Shown: in pieces, positions 1 to 10,157 of the stretch
Layout of the letters: the number at the start of each line of letters is the position of its first letter
Position numbering within the stretch: position 1 is the first letter of the stretch
NCBI GenBank assembly: GCA_951812925.1
Contig: OX638369.1
Span: 21,667,329-21,731,328 of the forward strand
Source of the DNA: Calliopum simillimum
Taxonomy: Eukaryota; Arthropoda; Insecta; Diptera; Lauxaniidae
Length of the DNA: 64,000 nt
Direction: 5' to 3'
The notes under the pieces: model-generated
What the model was told of the DNA's origin: nothing
What the model saw: the letters and a program-made list of their open reading frames with translations, nothing else
Databases searched by the model: none
Position numbers and translations under genes: made by a program

Positions 1-458
1 ATTGAAGACTGTTGACTGAATTCTCTAGAGAATTGGGTACATCTTTTTTAAGAATTTCTGCCTTAGAAAAATTTATTATATTGAAGCAAATTTGAATAAA
101 AGTCTACTTTTTCTTGTTCTTTCCTATAAGTCATTGAAAAAAAAGTCGTTAAAATGAATCGTCTCCATCGAATGAGTTCTTTTGCAAAAATCTAAAGTTT
201 TCTTTATGATTTTCATATTTCTTAGATTTTGCAATAATCTCTCCAATGAGACTTTTTATCCACCATGCATTGTATTGGCTTGTAAACTCTAAGATAGTGA
301 ATACCGTTGGACTTTAGTTGCATTGCTTGGTCTCGTTTCCAACACGGAAGCCTAAGATGTCATTAAGAGTTGTGAGTAGTATACTAAGTAGTTGTAGCAG
401 CGCCGCCGTTCACATAGATTAAAAGCAAAAATATCGATGGCAAGAAACCCTTATCGTA
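1..458. other. AT-rich flank, no gene seen
   Basis: No reading frame, repeat or RNA signal that I can support. It ends at the TTAA target-site copy of the piggyBac-like element. Confidence 0.5.
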
Positions 459-507
459 TTAACCCTCCGATGAGCGTTGGGGTTTGGCCTGACCCAATCG
501 GTTTTTA

Positions 508-976
508 ACCTCAGTACTTTCAAAGGTAATGGAAAGCTTAGTGAATCACCATCTCATGGGTTAAATAGAAAAAAAAAAATTTACTTAGTGACCATCAATA
601 TGGTTTTAGAAAACAACGTTCAACAGGTGACCTTTTGACATACCTTAGTAAAAAATGGAATAATTGCATTCATCAGCATGGTGAATGCAAAATTGTTGCG
701 CTAGATGTATCCAAAGCTTTTGATAGGGTTTGGCACTCTGCCCTTTTAAACAAATTAAAAGCTTTTGGTGTTGGTGATCCTTTTTTTAAATGGATACAAT
801 GTTTCCTAAGTAACCGATCAATACAGGTTGTGCTTGATGGTTGTACTTCTAATCCATTTTCAACAAACGCTGGAGTACCTCAAAGATCAGTCCTTTCACC
901 AACTCTTTTTCTAATATTTATAATCGACCTTCTCTCGGTTACCTGCAATCCTATTCCTTACCAACACCTCGTTTAG
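508..976 (+). pseudogene. jockey-like reverse transcriptase, degenerate
   Basis: From 508 the translation reads TSVLSKVMESLVNHHLMG, a conserved RT motif, then a stop. After a frame change, 635-976 carries the core motifs ALDVSKAFDRVWH and AGVPQRSVLSPTLF (usual form GVPQGSVLSP). The segment that should hold the catalytic FADD box is missing: the frame runs from LLSVTCNPI into an unrelated tail and a stop at 974-976. The polymerase active site is therefore lost as well as the frame. There is no true ATG start. Homology to jockey-type RT is clear from the motifs; the subfamily is not. Confidence 0.85.
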
Positions 977-979
977 GAC

Positions 980-1676
980 TCCAGGCTGTTGAGTCTCGAC
1001 GTCAGCAAATGTCAATTCAACTAAACTCTGACATCGAAAAAATAATCAACTGGGGTACCGCAAATCGAGTTGAATTTAATGCGACAAAACGCAGTGTTGT
1101 CTGCTTTCCCTTAAGCGGGATCTAACCCTACCCAAACTTAAAATTTAAGGATTGGATATTAAAGAATCTAAAAGTTTGACTCTGCTTAGCATGAACATCA
1201 GCGCTGATTTACGTTGGAATTAACAAATAATGGATGCTGCGAAAGGTGGTGCAAGTTGTCTTAGATTTCTTAAGAGATGTAAATTATTTTTCTCTGCTTC
1301 TGACTTATCAACGATTTACAAAGCCTACATTCGCCCAAGGCTTGAGTATAATTCTCATGTATGGGCTGGTGCTCCTGCATCATGCTTAGACCTACTTGAT
1401 CGCGTACAGCGTCAAGCTATTAGATTGATTGGTGATCAATCAATTAGCAACCAATTAACTTCTCTTGAATATCGACGTATTGTTGGTTGTCTTGCCCTCC
1501 TTTATCGCTACTTTCACCATAAATGCTCCGACGAAATATATAGCTGCATCCCCCCAGTGACCCAATTCAACCGTAACACGCGTGCGGCATCGTCCGCTAA
1601 CCATTACACCCTAAAGTCTGTTTTCGGGCGCACAGTGAAATATAGAAGATCCTTCCTTAACCGCGCAACATGAATT
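980..1676 (+). pseudogene. jockey-like RT thumb and C-terminal region, degenerate
   Basis: After the deleted FADD box the reading resumes with RQQMSIQLNSDIEKIINWGT, the region downstream of the palm in jockey elements. It continues with LDIKESKSLTLL- and NISADLRWN-like motifs near 1155-1220, has an in-frame stop at about 1219, and is then open from 1230 to 1673. That part holds CLRFLKRCKLFF, AYIRPRLEYNSHVW and LDLLDRVQRQAIRLIGD, the well-known C-terminal motifs of these elements. It ends just before a TGA. No RNase H domain is visible, as expected for jockey. Confidence 0.85.
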
Positions 1677-1872
1677 TGGAATGATTTGCCTTCAACCTAT
1701 AATTTACAGAAATTTAAAATTAACGCACATCGTCACCTCTCACTTTTTCCTCCCCAACCAAACCTCTAACTATCCTCTTCACCTTTTTCCTTTTCTCCTT
1801 CACTGGGTTAATAACATTAAAGGACTTAGTCCTAAGTGTTGAAGAACATTTTTTAAAAAAAAAAAAAAAAAA

Positions 1873-2412
1873 GTGTCTATAACTTTTTTTTGGGGATATT
1901 CGAATCGCACCCGTTCAGAAGTTATGTAAGAATTGATTTTCGTGTTTCAAGCACACTTGGGTCTGACCAGACCCAACACATTTCGATTCAGTAAAACAAA
2001 AAAATTTCCCATTTCTTGAAAAATTTGACAATGAAACATGTGAATATTCATCTGAAATGCAAATAAGTAAGTCATTCTACTTCAATGAATTCATAGATCT
2101 GAAAATAAGTCCCCTATTTTATGAAAAAAATGGTGTCCAATTGTGAAAATTTCAGTTTATGCGTAGAACTCTGTGTGTGGACAAAGAAAGTAATGAGTAA
2201 ATCAAGAAAATACCTCATTTCTCAAAATATTTGAAAACTTTACATGCAAACATACATATAAAAAAATATTACTAATTCATTTGTTTGATAAATCTAAAAG
2301 GTAATCACCTATTTGTTGTCATACAACCGCTTCAAACAATTGACTACCTACATCCACTTCGATAACAGTAACACTCATGCGGAGAGGCTATAACTAAGTA
2401 AGTATATGGCTC
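1873..2412 (+). other. interior of piggyBac element A, no frame kept
   Basis: This lies between the jockey poly(A) and the first recognisable transposase motif. It holds the palindromic motif TGGGTCTGACCAGACCCA (1968-1985), related to sub-terminal sequence at both ends of the element. The N-terminal half of the transposase should be here, but I can read only scraps, for example RFDNS-like residues near 2350. Confidence 0.5.
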
Positions 2413-2601
2413 ATGCTGATGGCCAACTTAGGGAGGGCATACACCCCTGGCTGCCACGTGGCCGTAGATGAGAAGTTATATTCGTATCGCGGACGTCCTC
2501 GTTTTACCCCAATATATTTCAAACAAACCTATAAAATAAGGAATAAAATATTGGTAGATTTGCGACTCCGTTTCAAATTACTCTGTGGAACAATTTCGAA
2601 C
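2413..2601 (+). pseudogene. piggyBac transposase, first catalytic Asp region
   Basis: Translation gives YTPGCHVAVDEKLYSYRGR, the block around the first catalytic Asp of piggyBac transposases (the GAT is 2467-2469). It is followed by RFTPIYFKQTYK, equivalent to the RFRQYIPNKPAK block. After a one-base frame slip the homologous reading continues as GIKYW.ICDSVSNYS to about 2600, where the palindromic element starts. The protein resumes at 4711. Not functional: frame slip, stop and insertion. Confidence 0.75.
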
Positions 2602-2734
2602 TTTTTTTAAAACACATTAGAAAATCCAAAAAATTCTTAAAGTAGACGTCAAAAAAAAAATAACCGTTTTTCGTGGTCACGTCAAATTTTTTTTTAATCG
2701 AATTTTGAAGTTTTTTTATCCACTGTATATGAAA

Positions 2735-3555
2735 ACTAGTAAGGGTGTAAATTTTGGCCTGGCCAAAAAATAAATACCCTACACTGCAGTATTTTGAAAA
2801 GTTTGCTTATATGGGAGGTGCCACGCCCTCTTTTCCGAGTACACCCAGTTTTTGTTCAGAGCTTGCATTTATAGTTTTTAGTGTCAGAGTGAAATTTAGT
2901 TGGACTATCTCAAAAAACTCTTTCAGTATAGCATTTTGAATCTTTTGCTTATATGGGAGGTGCCACGCTCCCTTGTCTGATTTCACCCAATTTTTGCTGA
3001 GAGCTTTCGTTTATAATTCTTAGTGTCTGAGTCAAATTTGGTTCGAATATCTCAAAAAATGCTTTCAGTATAGCGTTTTGAAGCTTTTGCTTATATGGGA
3101 GGTGCCACGCCCTCTTTTCCGAATTCGCTAAAATTTTTATCAGAGCTTGCGCTTACAATTCGTAGTACTTATATGTATTGTGGTTGCATTGTCGTGAAAA
3201 ATACTCCTAAAATTGCATTTTGAATATAATTTTTGTATGGGCGGTAGGCGTGTCCGTTGACCGATTTCATTTTCAATCCCCCGAGCTAACTTTGACGACG
3301 GAGGCAGTATACCAAATTTCATTGAATTATCTTGCTCAGTTTTCCCAAAAAGTGTATTTCAACACACAGCCAGCCAGCCACCCAGCCAGCCAGCCAGCCA
3401 CCCAGCCAGCCAGCCAGCCAGACAGACGGACATGGTTATATCGACTCAGGAGGTGACGCTGATCAAGAATATATATACTTTTCTATACCTGCCACGCCTC
3501 TTTCTCTGCGTTACAAACGGAAGGACAAAGTGAATTTACCCTGGGTGTAGGGTAT
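2735..3555 (+). mobile_element. DINE-1/mini-me-like (Helitron-type) repeat, copy 1
   Basis: This is the reference copy of the commonest repeat here. It begins near ACTAGTAAGGGTGTAAATTT. It then has three diverged direct units of about 145 bp with the block TTGCTTATATGGGAGGTGCC (2805, 2942, 3085), an (AGCC)n microsatellite (3367-3420) with GACAGACGGACATGG, then ATCGACTCAGGAGGTGACGC, TGATCAAGAATATATATAC, CTGCCACGCCTC and a terminal GGTGTAGGGTATAAAA. A tetranucleotide core followed by the TGATCAAGAATATATATAC block is what I know from Drosophila DINE-1/mini-me repeats; the assignment to Helitrons is by that analogy. The undisturbed right arm of the host palindrome confirms both edges to within a few bases. 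Confidence 0.65.
3367..3427 (+). repeat. (AGCC)n microsatellite
   Basis: A CAGCCAGCCAGCCA-type tetranucleotide run with CACC interruptions passes into GACAGACGG. It is the internal microsatellite of the DINE-like copy. The Pro/Gln/Ser/Ala-rich reading frames across it are artefacts of the repeat. Confidence 0.9.
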
Positions 3556-4710
3556 AAAAAAACCAAAAATACCGCATTCTTGTGTTAAATCGATGAATTT
3601 AACTATATGATCCTTACATTTGAGGTGTATCATGTGTTCAGCAAACTTATGCACGATATTGCGGGAAATATTTTTGTAGAAAATTTTAACCCTGTTTGAC
3701 CCCATCATGTGGATCAATTTTGCACTTTTCTTAAAAAGGTACAAAAATGACACCCAAAACAGGGAAATATTGAGTCAGTATATGCTACAGAAATATTTGC
3801 TATAAAATTTCACTACTAGTTTCTAAACACGTAAAGGTCGAAATTTGAGCCTGAAACCAAAAAAATCGTTAAAATCAATTAGGACTTTTCACATTGCATA
3901 TTAATTACATCGCTGACGCGCTTACCTTAAGTTTTTAGAACTTTTCGTCTTTGGCAACTCTTAGTGATTTTTTTTGTAGGATATTTATACAATTTTTTTT
4001 AACCCATTGTGGCTCAGTTTTAGAAAAAGGAGTCGAAAAGACCAAGAAAATCAGGATATAATAGGTTAATGTATTGTAAGAAAATGATCCTTGTGTGATT
4101 TCGTTATGATCTTGTGAGAACAAGTTTTGTCCAAAATGTAGTTTTAGAGTTTTACAGTGGGGTGAAATTTGGAAAATATTTATTGTTAGAACTTCTTACT
4201 GATTTTAACGATTCTTTTGCTTTCGGGATAAAATTTTGGTTTTTTAGTGATCAGCAACTAGTAATAAAATTGAATAGCAAATATTTCTGTAGTACATACT
4301 GACTCAACAATCCCCTGTTTTAGGTGCGATTTTTGTACCTTTTTAAGAAAAGGGCAAAAATGACCCACATGTGGAGGTTGTGCAGGGCTAAAATTTTCTA
4401 CAAAAATATTCCAGCATAAATTTGCTGAACACATGATATACCTCAAATGTAAGGATCATATAGTTAAATTTATCGATTTAACACAAGATTGCGGTATTTT
4501 TGTTTTCTTCATATACAGTTTAAAAAAAACTTCAAAAATCGATTAAAAAATGTGACGTGCTGGAGAAAAACCACGAGAAACGGGTATTTTTTTTGACGTC
4601 TACTTTAAGAATTTTTTGGATTTTTTCATGTGTTTTTTTTTTTTGGTGTCGAACGGTGTTATCTCTTGAAAGGAATAATTTATACGTAAAAAACCAATAG
4701 ATGCCCAAAG

Positions 4711-5190
4711 GTAGACGAACGAGTCGCAATGAAATTGATGGAGAAATATATGGATAGGGGCAGAAAAGTTTACGCGGATAACTTCTTTTCGTCATATAAT
4801 TTGACACAAATGATAATAGAACGAAACGTAGCGTTCGTGGGCACCGTGCAAAAGAGCAAGACCTTCATACCGCTTGAATTTCTGGACCCATAAAACATGC
4901 TATGAATATCTCCATATTTCATTTCCACAATAATAATGTCGTAGTCATGTTGTCCACCACTCACTACCTGTTGTGACATTGATCCATTAAAAGCATTAAA
5001 GCCGAATCAAATATTGAGCTACAATCAATTCAAAGCAGGAATTGACGCAATGGATCAGATGTTGACTGATTCTTCTTGTAAGTGGACGAATCAGTGAACG
5101 TTGTCGTTTTTTTATTATATGCTTGATATAGACGAGTTGAATCAAGCCAAACCGATACTTACGCCCTTTGGTACCACCACTCCTCAATTA
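4711..5190 (+). pseudogene. piggyBac transposase, second and third Asp region
   Basis: From 4711 the reading is VDERVAMKLMEKYMDRGRK, then VYADNFFSSYNLTQ with the second catalytic Asp (GAT 4777-4779), then NVAFVGTVQKSK and a stop at 4891. In the same frame after further stops comes YNQFKAGIDAMDQML, holding the third catalytic Asp (GAT 5053-5055), then FFYYMLDIDELNQAKPI. The order and spacing match piggyBac transposases. Together with 2413-2601 it gives most of the catalytic half of the protein. Several stops make it dead. Confidence 0.8.
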
Positions 5191-5336
5191 TTTTTTCAGA
5201 CACCCATAGACCCATAAAAAACACATATACTAACACATAGTCACACATATAACATACATACCTGCATTGATATAAACGTAAAAAATATGTATGGATCTGG
5301 CCCTATTGGTCCACTCACCGCTCATCGGAGGGTTAA

Positions 5337-7240
5337 GTTGTACGCTTTTGCGGTGTAACCTTTTATTAAGCTAAGTATCTCAGAATGTGTTCTGACAAAG
5401 TTTTGCAACTTTTGTAATAGGGATATCCTCCCTTTTTTTTATAGAAAATTTTCGAGCTACAACATTACAACAAAAAAACATTTTTCTCTAAATGTAACAC
5501 TTATTTAGATATATGCAAAAAACTGACTTACAAGACTTTCGAGCTTGCATATTATTTTCCACACACAATTTTTCAACAAACACATAACTTCTTTCGATTG
5601 AAAATTTCCGGGAAAAATTATGCGCTTGAAATAATTTCACACAGCTGCTGTACTTTTACCATATTTTCCTAGACGTAGTGTTTGAGAATATATCTATGTT
5701 CTTAAATTGTTAAGAGCTAACGGTGCATGTGACAACGCTCCAATCAAATAAGACTGAAAGAAAAAAATGTATGCATTTATAAAATATTTCAGAAGATACA
5801 TAAATTAGACTCAAGAACAATTTTTTTTTTTGTAATGCTTTATTTAATAGCTGAAAATCATGCAAATTAAAAAAAAGTGCAACTTGACTGAATGGTTTTG
5901 CATGAAAAGCTAACGAATATTTAACCAGCATAGACTGAGCAACCCCATCCTGCGCACCATGGTTGCCATTGTTCTAAGGCAGCCATTACAATCACAGTGA
6001 CAGTCAGCGATAAAAATTGGCGAATTGGAGAATTCATTACTTTACTTAAAAAATTCACTTCCACGATAAATTTAAAATGAAACCATACCGCTATTTATAC
6101 TGAATTTTTAAGGTGATCCAACGTTAAAATAACAACAATTAAAATGATCCAGTCAATTGACAATTTCGATTGCGATTGTAATGACTTTAATTGTTATTTA
6201 TGAAGGAGAACAAAACAATTACTTTTAATTAGTAAAATATATGCATATAATGGCTTCTATTTTTAATTTCATAAAGCAGAGAAAAACAATTTCTTTGTTA
6301 AAAATAACAATTTACAATAATTAGAAATTAATAATAACAAAGTGCAACAAATTGAAAATAACCAATCTGAATTTGATCTCGATAAATGTTTATGATTAAT
6401 TAAGGTTCGTTTTTTCCTAATATGACAATCTGAATTTGGTTTCGATAGCCTTCTTTGACTAATTCAGAGTCTTTGATTCGAAATCTGTCAATAGTTCATA
6501 TTTAGATTAGCATTCACATACGTCAAAGTTAACACTGCAGATAACAGGGAACTGTAAGCACCATAAGTATGCCTGAGATTCGACTTGTCTTTGATTTAAA
6601 GTGCAGAAAACGGAAGTAGTGTAGTTAACTTTTGTTAGAAGCATTAACTTGATGCTATTGAATAAGACAATGTACAAATATTAAATAAATAAACAATCTA
6701 AATAAACAATCTAGCAAATGTTAACTATTACCAAATATTCTTCTTAAAGCTTTAAAATGTTAAAAACCTTAATAAATTTAAAAATGTTTTACTCGTAGTG
6801 TACGGGGAACAGTTTTATGCACACAATTTTATTTTTCTTCCTACTAGTTCTTGGGAATATAAGCCGAAGTTTCAATTTACCATAAAAAGAATTAACAGAT
6901 GCTTCCATCTGTTTGTCAAATACTCATATATACAAATTTATTTGATATTCCTACTTGTGAACACAAATTTCCCAGTATTTTTTGCTGAAACTTAGCACGT
7001 CGAATATTTACATATATTTTATCTGTATAACAGTACTTGAAATGAAAACGTATTAAAAATCACATAATTTTGCTTCAAACCATTTCTATTATATTTTATA
7101 GAATTTTCATTTCTATAAATTTTTTTTTAGTCTTTCGATAGAAAAAAGCTTTAGTTATGACATCATTGCTTTATACTTAAAGCGAGTGCATTTACAAAAC
7201 TTCCTCTATAAAAATCAGATTGGACTCAAAAAATTTTTTG
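5337..7240. other. AT-rich stretch, no gene seen
   Basis: Reading frames are short, start with non-ATG codons or run through T-tracts, and none matches a family I know. The only structure I noted is the 63-bp tandem duplication at 6363-6487. Confidence 0.5.
6363..6487. repeat. 63-bp tandem duplication, diverged
   Basis: CAATCTGAATTTG followed by a TCGATA block starts at 6363 and again at 6426, with similar sequence to about 6487. Two copies, origin unknown. Confidence 0.6.
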
Positions 7241-7242
7241 AA

Positions 7243-7650
7243 ACTTAGAAAAAGCTTAAAAACTGACCTAAAGCCCATTTATTTATTGAAAATTTATTGA
7301 AAACTTAGAAAAAGCTTTAAAGCTGCGCTCAGCGCTTGCTTCAGTGCTTTTCATGAGAAACTTTTTACACGAACCTAAAATAAAAGCGCTGTCATATTTC
7401 TGCAAGAATTTCTTTTTGTCTTGTCTTAGTTAAGAAAAAGTTTAAAAGCTGCATAAGGCATTCGCTTCAAAGCTTTTCATCTGGAACTTTTTACACAATG
7501 TACTACTTAATGCAACTCAAACTGTCAAGCTACTGTAAGACTTTCTTTCTGTCTTGATTTTGGTTAATAAAAGCTTTAAGAAAGCACAGGAGTCGCCTTA
7601 AAAGCTTTTTGTTGTGTATTTTATACACTCACTAATATCAAAAGCACCTC
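7243..7650. repeat. degenerate tandem array, about 133-bp unit
   Basis: Units start with CTTAGAAAAAGCTTTAAA-like sequence near 7303, 7424 and 7561, after a short partial unit at 7243. Each then has GCTT(C)-rich sequence, CTTTTCAT, an ACTTTTTACAC block and a TTTCTT(T)YTGTCTTG block. Divergence is high, so the array is old. No coding function is seen. Confidence 0.6.
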
Positions 7651-7795
7651 AAAAAAAGGATTGTACATTCATGAGCTTTCGAATAGTTACCTTTTAATAC
7701 GTTAGATGGCTTTCATATAAAGCTAAAACTTTAAATGGCTTCAAGTGAAGGTTTGAAAATATTGTGCTTGAATTTTTTATTCGTACAATATCTGT

Positions 7796-7916
7796 ATGTA
7801 CAGACGGAAATGGCTATATCGACTCAAGAGGTGACGCTGGTCAAGAATATATATACTTTTCCATACCTGCTACGCCTCCTTCTCTGCATTACAAACAGAC
7901 GGACAATGTGAATATA
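7796..7916 (+). mobile_element. DINE-like copy 2, left part
   Basis: It reads ACAGACGGAAATGGCTATAT, CGACTCAAGAGGTGACGCTG, TCAAGAATATATATAC, CTGCTACGCCTCCTTCTCTG and GGACAATGTGAATATA, the 3' half of the family. It is cut by the element at 7917-10824 and continues as CCCTTGGTGTAGTAG at 10827-10841. Confidence 0.65.
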
Positions 7917-8173
7917 CACTGAGAAAAGAGTATGTTTCTCTCACAGAACTATATTTGATTGAACATTCTATGTAGAAAATATTTGTCAATAATTAACAAA
8001 TTTCGGTATATATTAATGTGCCTTTAATTGGACCTTGAAATATTGTTGATTGGCCTAAAAATGATATCTGTTTGACGAAATGTCAAATATTTGCTATAAC
8101 TTAAAAAAAAACCTTGCCTGGGGTTCAAGTGAACTCTAAAAAATAAAATGATCAAAAAAAAAAATTTCTTTTC

Positions 8174-8240
8174 TGTGATTTGAACCTACTCCCTCAGGTT
8201 ATCAGTCAAACGTCTTATGCATTAAGCTAACTCTATCTAC
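8174..8240 (-). other. tRNA-like segment in left arm
   Basis: Read on the minus strand it has GAGTTAGCTTAATGCATAAG (like a D-arm/box A), ACTGATAACC and GTAGGTTCAAATC (like a T-arm/box B). The stems do not pair well enough for a tRNA gene. It mirrors the segment at 10090-10157. Confidence 0.4.
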
Positions 8241-8769
8241 GTTCATTTTATACAAAAAGTCATACAAAAAATTCAAAAAGTATTGAAAAACTACAAAAAT
8301 AAGCTGACATTATTTTCAAAACGACTTACATACAGTGGTTCAAACGACTAACCGGACAGAGCGCATAGCTTCTTTTGAGTGCTTAGTATAAAGAAAGAGG
8401 AGATTGCAGTTGGAAAAAAATAATGCAGTTAATTTTATTTATTATTCTAGTTTTGGTCGGTACCAACAAAATAAAAAAAAATGTTGTTCTAAACGCATAT
8501 TATTAGCGATAATTTAGAAAAACTCACTTTTAGAGCTCAAACGTCTAACCGGACACTAAAAAATAATTTTGAAATTTGGCACTTCCATAATTTGTTGAAA
8601 GTCCATTAGCATTTATAACAGCTTGCGAACGATTTTTCATGGATTTTATTAAGTTTGAGCAAACATCCGGTTGAATGTCGTGCCATTCTTTGACCAATTC
8701 TTCCTTAAGCTGAGTTATGTTACGGATAGTCCTGCTGTAGAGCTTCTTGCTCCATGCGGACCATAAATT

Positions 8770-9120
8770 TTATGTCACGTTGATGCCAGGTGATTGAGGA
8801 GGGGTCTACAATAGCTTGAGACAGTTTTGTATCAGCCATAATTGCGCTACATGGAAAGAATGCTTCGGGTTTTTACAATGGTTACATGCAAAATTCTCTT
8901 CAATACCATGTTTTTTAGCGTTTTGCATAACATTATCTTTCGAAATGTTAAGGTAACCAAACTCATCCATTTAACCATCGATAAACACTAAAATCGCGAC
9001 ACCTGCAATGGAATTATAGCCCCAACGAACTACAAAACCGCCCCATGTTTCACTGTAGAACGAATAATTTTAATATTAAATTCAGTGTTTGGTTGTCGCC
9101 ATACACAAGCTTTGCCATTG
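8770..9120 (-). pseudogene. Tc1-like transposase 3' half, left arm
   Basis: It is the mirror copy of 9200-9550 with only a few base differences. Read on the minus strand it gives the same Tc1 motifs (GVAILVFIDG, PPQSPG) with the same stops. Both copies therefore descend from one already broken sequence. Confidence 0.75.
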
Positions 9121-9199
9121 GAATCACACAAAAAACATTTCTTTGGTCGTTAAATAAGACCTTAAATAACACATATTCTTGTAATTATTCCCATTTTTC

Positions 9200-9550
9200 G
9201 AAATGGTAAAGCTTATGTATGGCGACAACCAAACACTGAATTTAATATTAAAATTATTCGTTCTACAGTGAAACATGGGGCGGTTTTGTAGTTCGTTGGG
9301 GCTATAATTCCATTGCAGGTGTCGCGATTTTAGTGTTTATCGATGGTTAAATGGATGAGTTTGGTTACCTTAACATTTCGAAAGATAATGTTATGCAAAA
9401 CGCTAAAAAACATGGTATTGAAGAGAATTTTGCATGTAACCATTGTAAAAACCCGAAGCATTCTTTCCATGTAGCGCAATTATGGCTGATACAAAACTGT
9501 CTCAAGCTATTGTAGACCCCTCCTCAATCACCTGGCATCAACGTGACATA
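9200..9550 (+). pseudogene. Tc1-like transposase 3' half, right arm
   Basis: The reading gives VWRQPNTEFN, ETWGGFVVRWGYNSIAGVAI, LVFIDG, then VMQNAKKHGIEENFACNHCK and TPPQSPGINV. In Tc1 transposases these blocks are the VWGGSVMVWG region, the LVFIDGTMN region and the PAQSPDLNPIE block that supplies the last acidic residue. Here the last block reads SPGIN and the Glu is not recognisable. In-frame stops and frame changes occur. The N-terminal DNA-binding half is absent from the whole element. Confidence 0.75.
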
Positions 9551-10089
9551 AAATGTATGGTCCGCATGGAGCAAGAAGCTCTACAGCAGGACTATCCGTA
9601 ACATAACTCAGCTTAAGGAAGAATTGGTCAAAGAATGGCACGACATTCAACCGGATGTTTGCTCAAACTTAATAAAATCCATGAAAAATCATTCGCAAGC
9701 TGTTATAAATGCTAATGGACTTTTAACAAATTATGGAAGTGCCAAATTTCAATATTATTTTTTAGTGTCCGGTTAGACGTTTGAGCTCTAAAAGTGAGTT
9801 TTTCTAAATTATCGCTAATAATATGCGTTTAGAACAACATTTTTTTTATTTTGTTGGTACCGACCAAAACTAGAATAATAAATAAAATTAACTGCATTAT
9901 TTTTTTCCAACTGCAATCTCCTATTTCTTTATACTAAGCACTCAAAAGAAGCTATGCGCTCTGTCCGGTTAGTCGTTTGAACCACTGTATATTAAATAAA
10001 ATAAAAAAATTAAAAACAATCAAAACTTTTTAAATTTTTTGTTTGACTTTTTGTTTAAAATTAATTCAAAATAACAATCAGTACAACTG

Positions 10090-10157
10090 TAGACAGAGTT
10101 AGCTGAATGTATAAGACGTTTGACCGATATCCTGGGGGTGTATGTTTGAATTCTAGA
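10090..10157 (+). other. tRNA-like segment in right arm
   Basis: It reads CAGAGTTAGCTGAATGTATA, AGACGTTTGACCGATATCCT and ATGTTTGAATTCTAG, the inverted counterpart of 8174-8240. Box A- and box B-like strings are present, but the stems are poor. Not called as a tRNA gene. Confidence 0.4.

Larger units (their letters stand above)
497..1872 (+). mobile_element. 5'-truncated jockey-clade non-LTR retrotransposon
   Basis: The fragment begins inside the reverse transcriptase domain, reads through the thumb and the C-terminal region, and ends with a 3' UTR and a poly(A) run at 1855-1872. 5' truncation plus a 3' poly(A) is the usual outcome of target-primed reverse transcription. It lies inside piggyBac element A, so it inserted later. 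I could not find a clear target-site duplication. Confidence 0.8.
2602..4648. mobile_element. palindromic (fold-back type) element inside piggyBac A
   Basis: The outer arm 2614-2735 is an imperfect inverted match of 4500-4630 (shared core AAATTCTTAAAGTAGACGTC at the left, complement at the right). The next arm 3580-3800 mirrors 4258-4498. The centre lies near 4,000, where the arms no longer match. The 6-mer TCGAAC occurs just outside both ends (2596-2601, 4649-4654) and is a candidate target duplication. The insertion splits the piggyBac transposase. No coding capacity of its own is seen. A DINE-like copy (2735-3555) sits in the left arm and is absent from the mirror position in the right arm, so it came later. 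Confidence 0.7.
463..5332 (+). mobile_element. piggyBac-like transposon A, disrupted
   Basis: Both ends carry the 14-bp inverted repeat CCCTCCGATGAGCG (463-476; complement 5319-5332), each next to a TTAA copy (459-462, 5333-5336). TTAA duplication is the hallmark of the piggyBac superfamily. Inside, two plus-strand stretches match piggyBac transposase (2413-2601 and 4711-5190) and together keep the three catalytic Asp contexts. Sub-terminal motifs related to TGGGTCTGACCAGACCCA lie near the left end (481-497), at 1968-1985 and in diverged form near 5293-5312. A jockey fragment (about 497-1872) and a palindromic element (2602-4648) are inserted in it, and the frame has stops, so it is inactive. 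A jockey insertion that close to the left TIR probably replaced sub-terminal DNA. Confidence 0.85.
8333..9987. mobile_element. Tc1-derived palindrome of two transposon 3' halves
   Basis: The element is an almost perfect inverted repeat. The outer TIR is CAGTGGTTCAAACGACTAAC (8333; complement ending 9987) between TA dinucleotides (8331-8332, 9988-9989). The arms run to about 9115 and from about 9205, leaving a spacer of roughly 90 bp centred near 9160. Each arm holds the same 3' half of a degenerate Tc1-like transposase, pointing outward (8770-9120 minus, 9200-9550 plus). This is a fold-back built from two copies of one transposon end, with no intact gene. Confidence 0.85.

Noticed and set aside
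3220..3550. Two overlapping plus-strand frames rich in Ser, Gln, Pro and Ala
   Set aside because: They are translations of the (AGCC)n microsatellite of the DINE-like repeat, open in several frames at once.
7243..7650. CRISPR-like array
   Set aside because: Units are about 133 bp, diverged and contiguous without unique spacers, in fly DNA; a degenerate tandem repeat.
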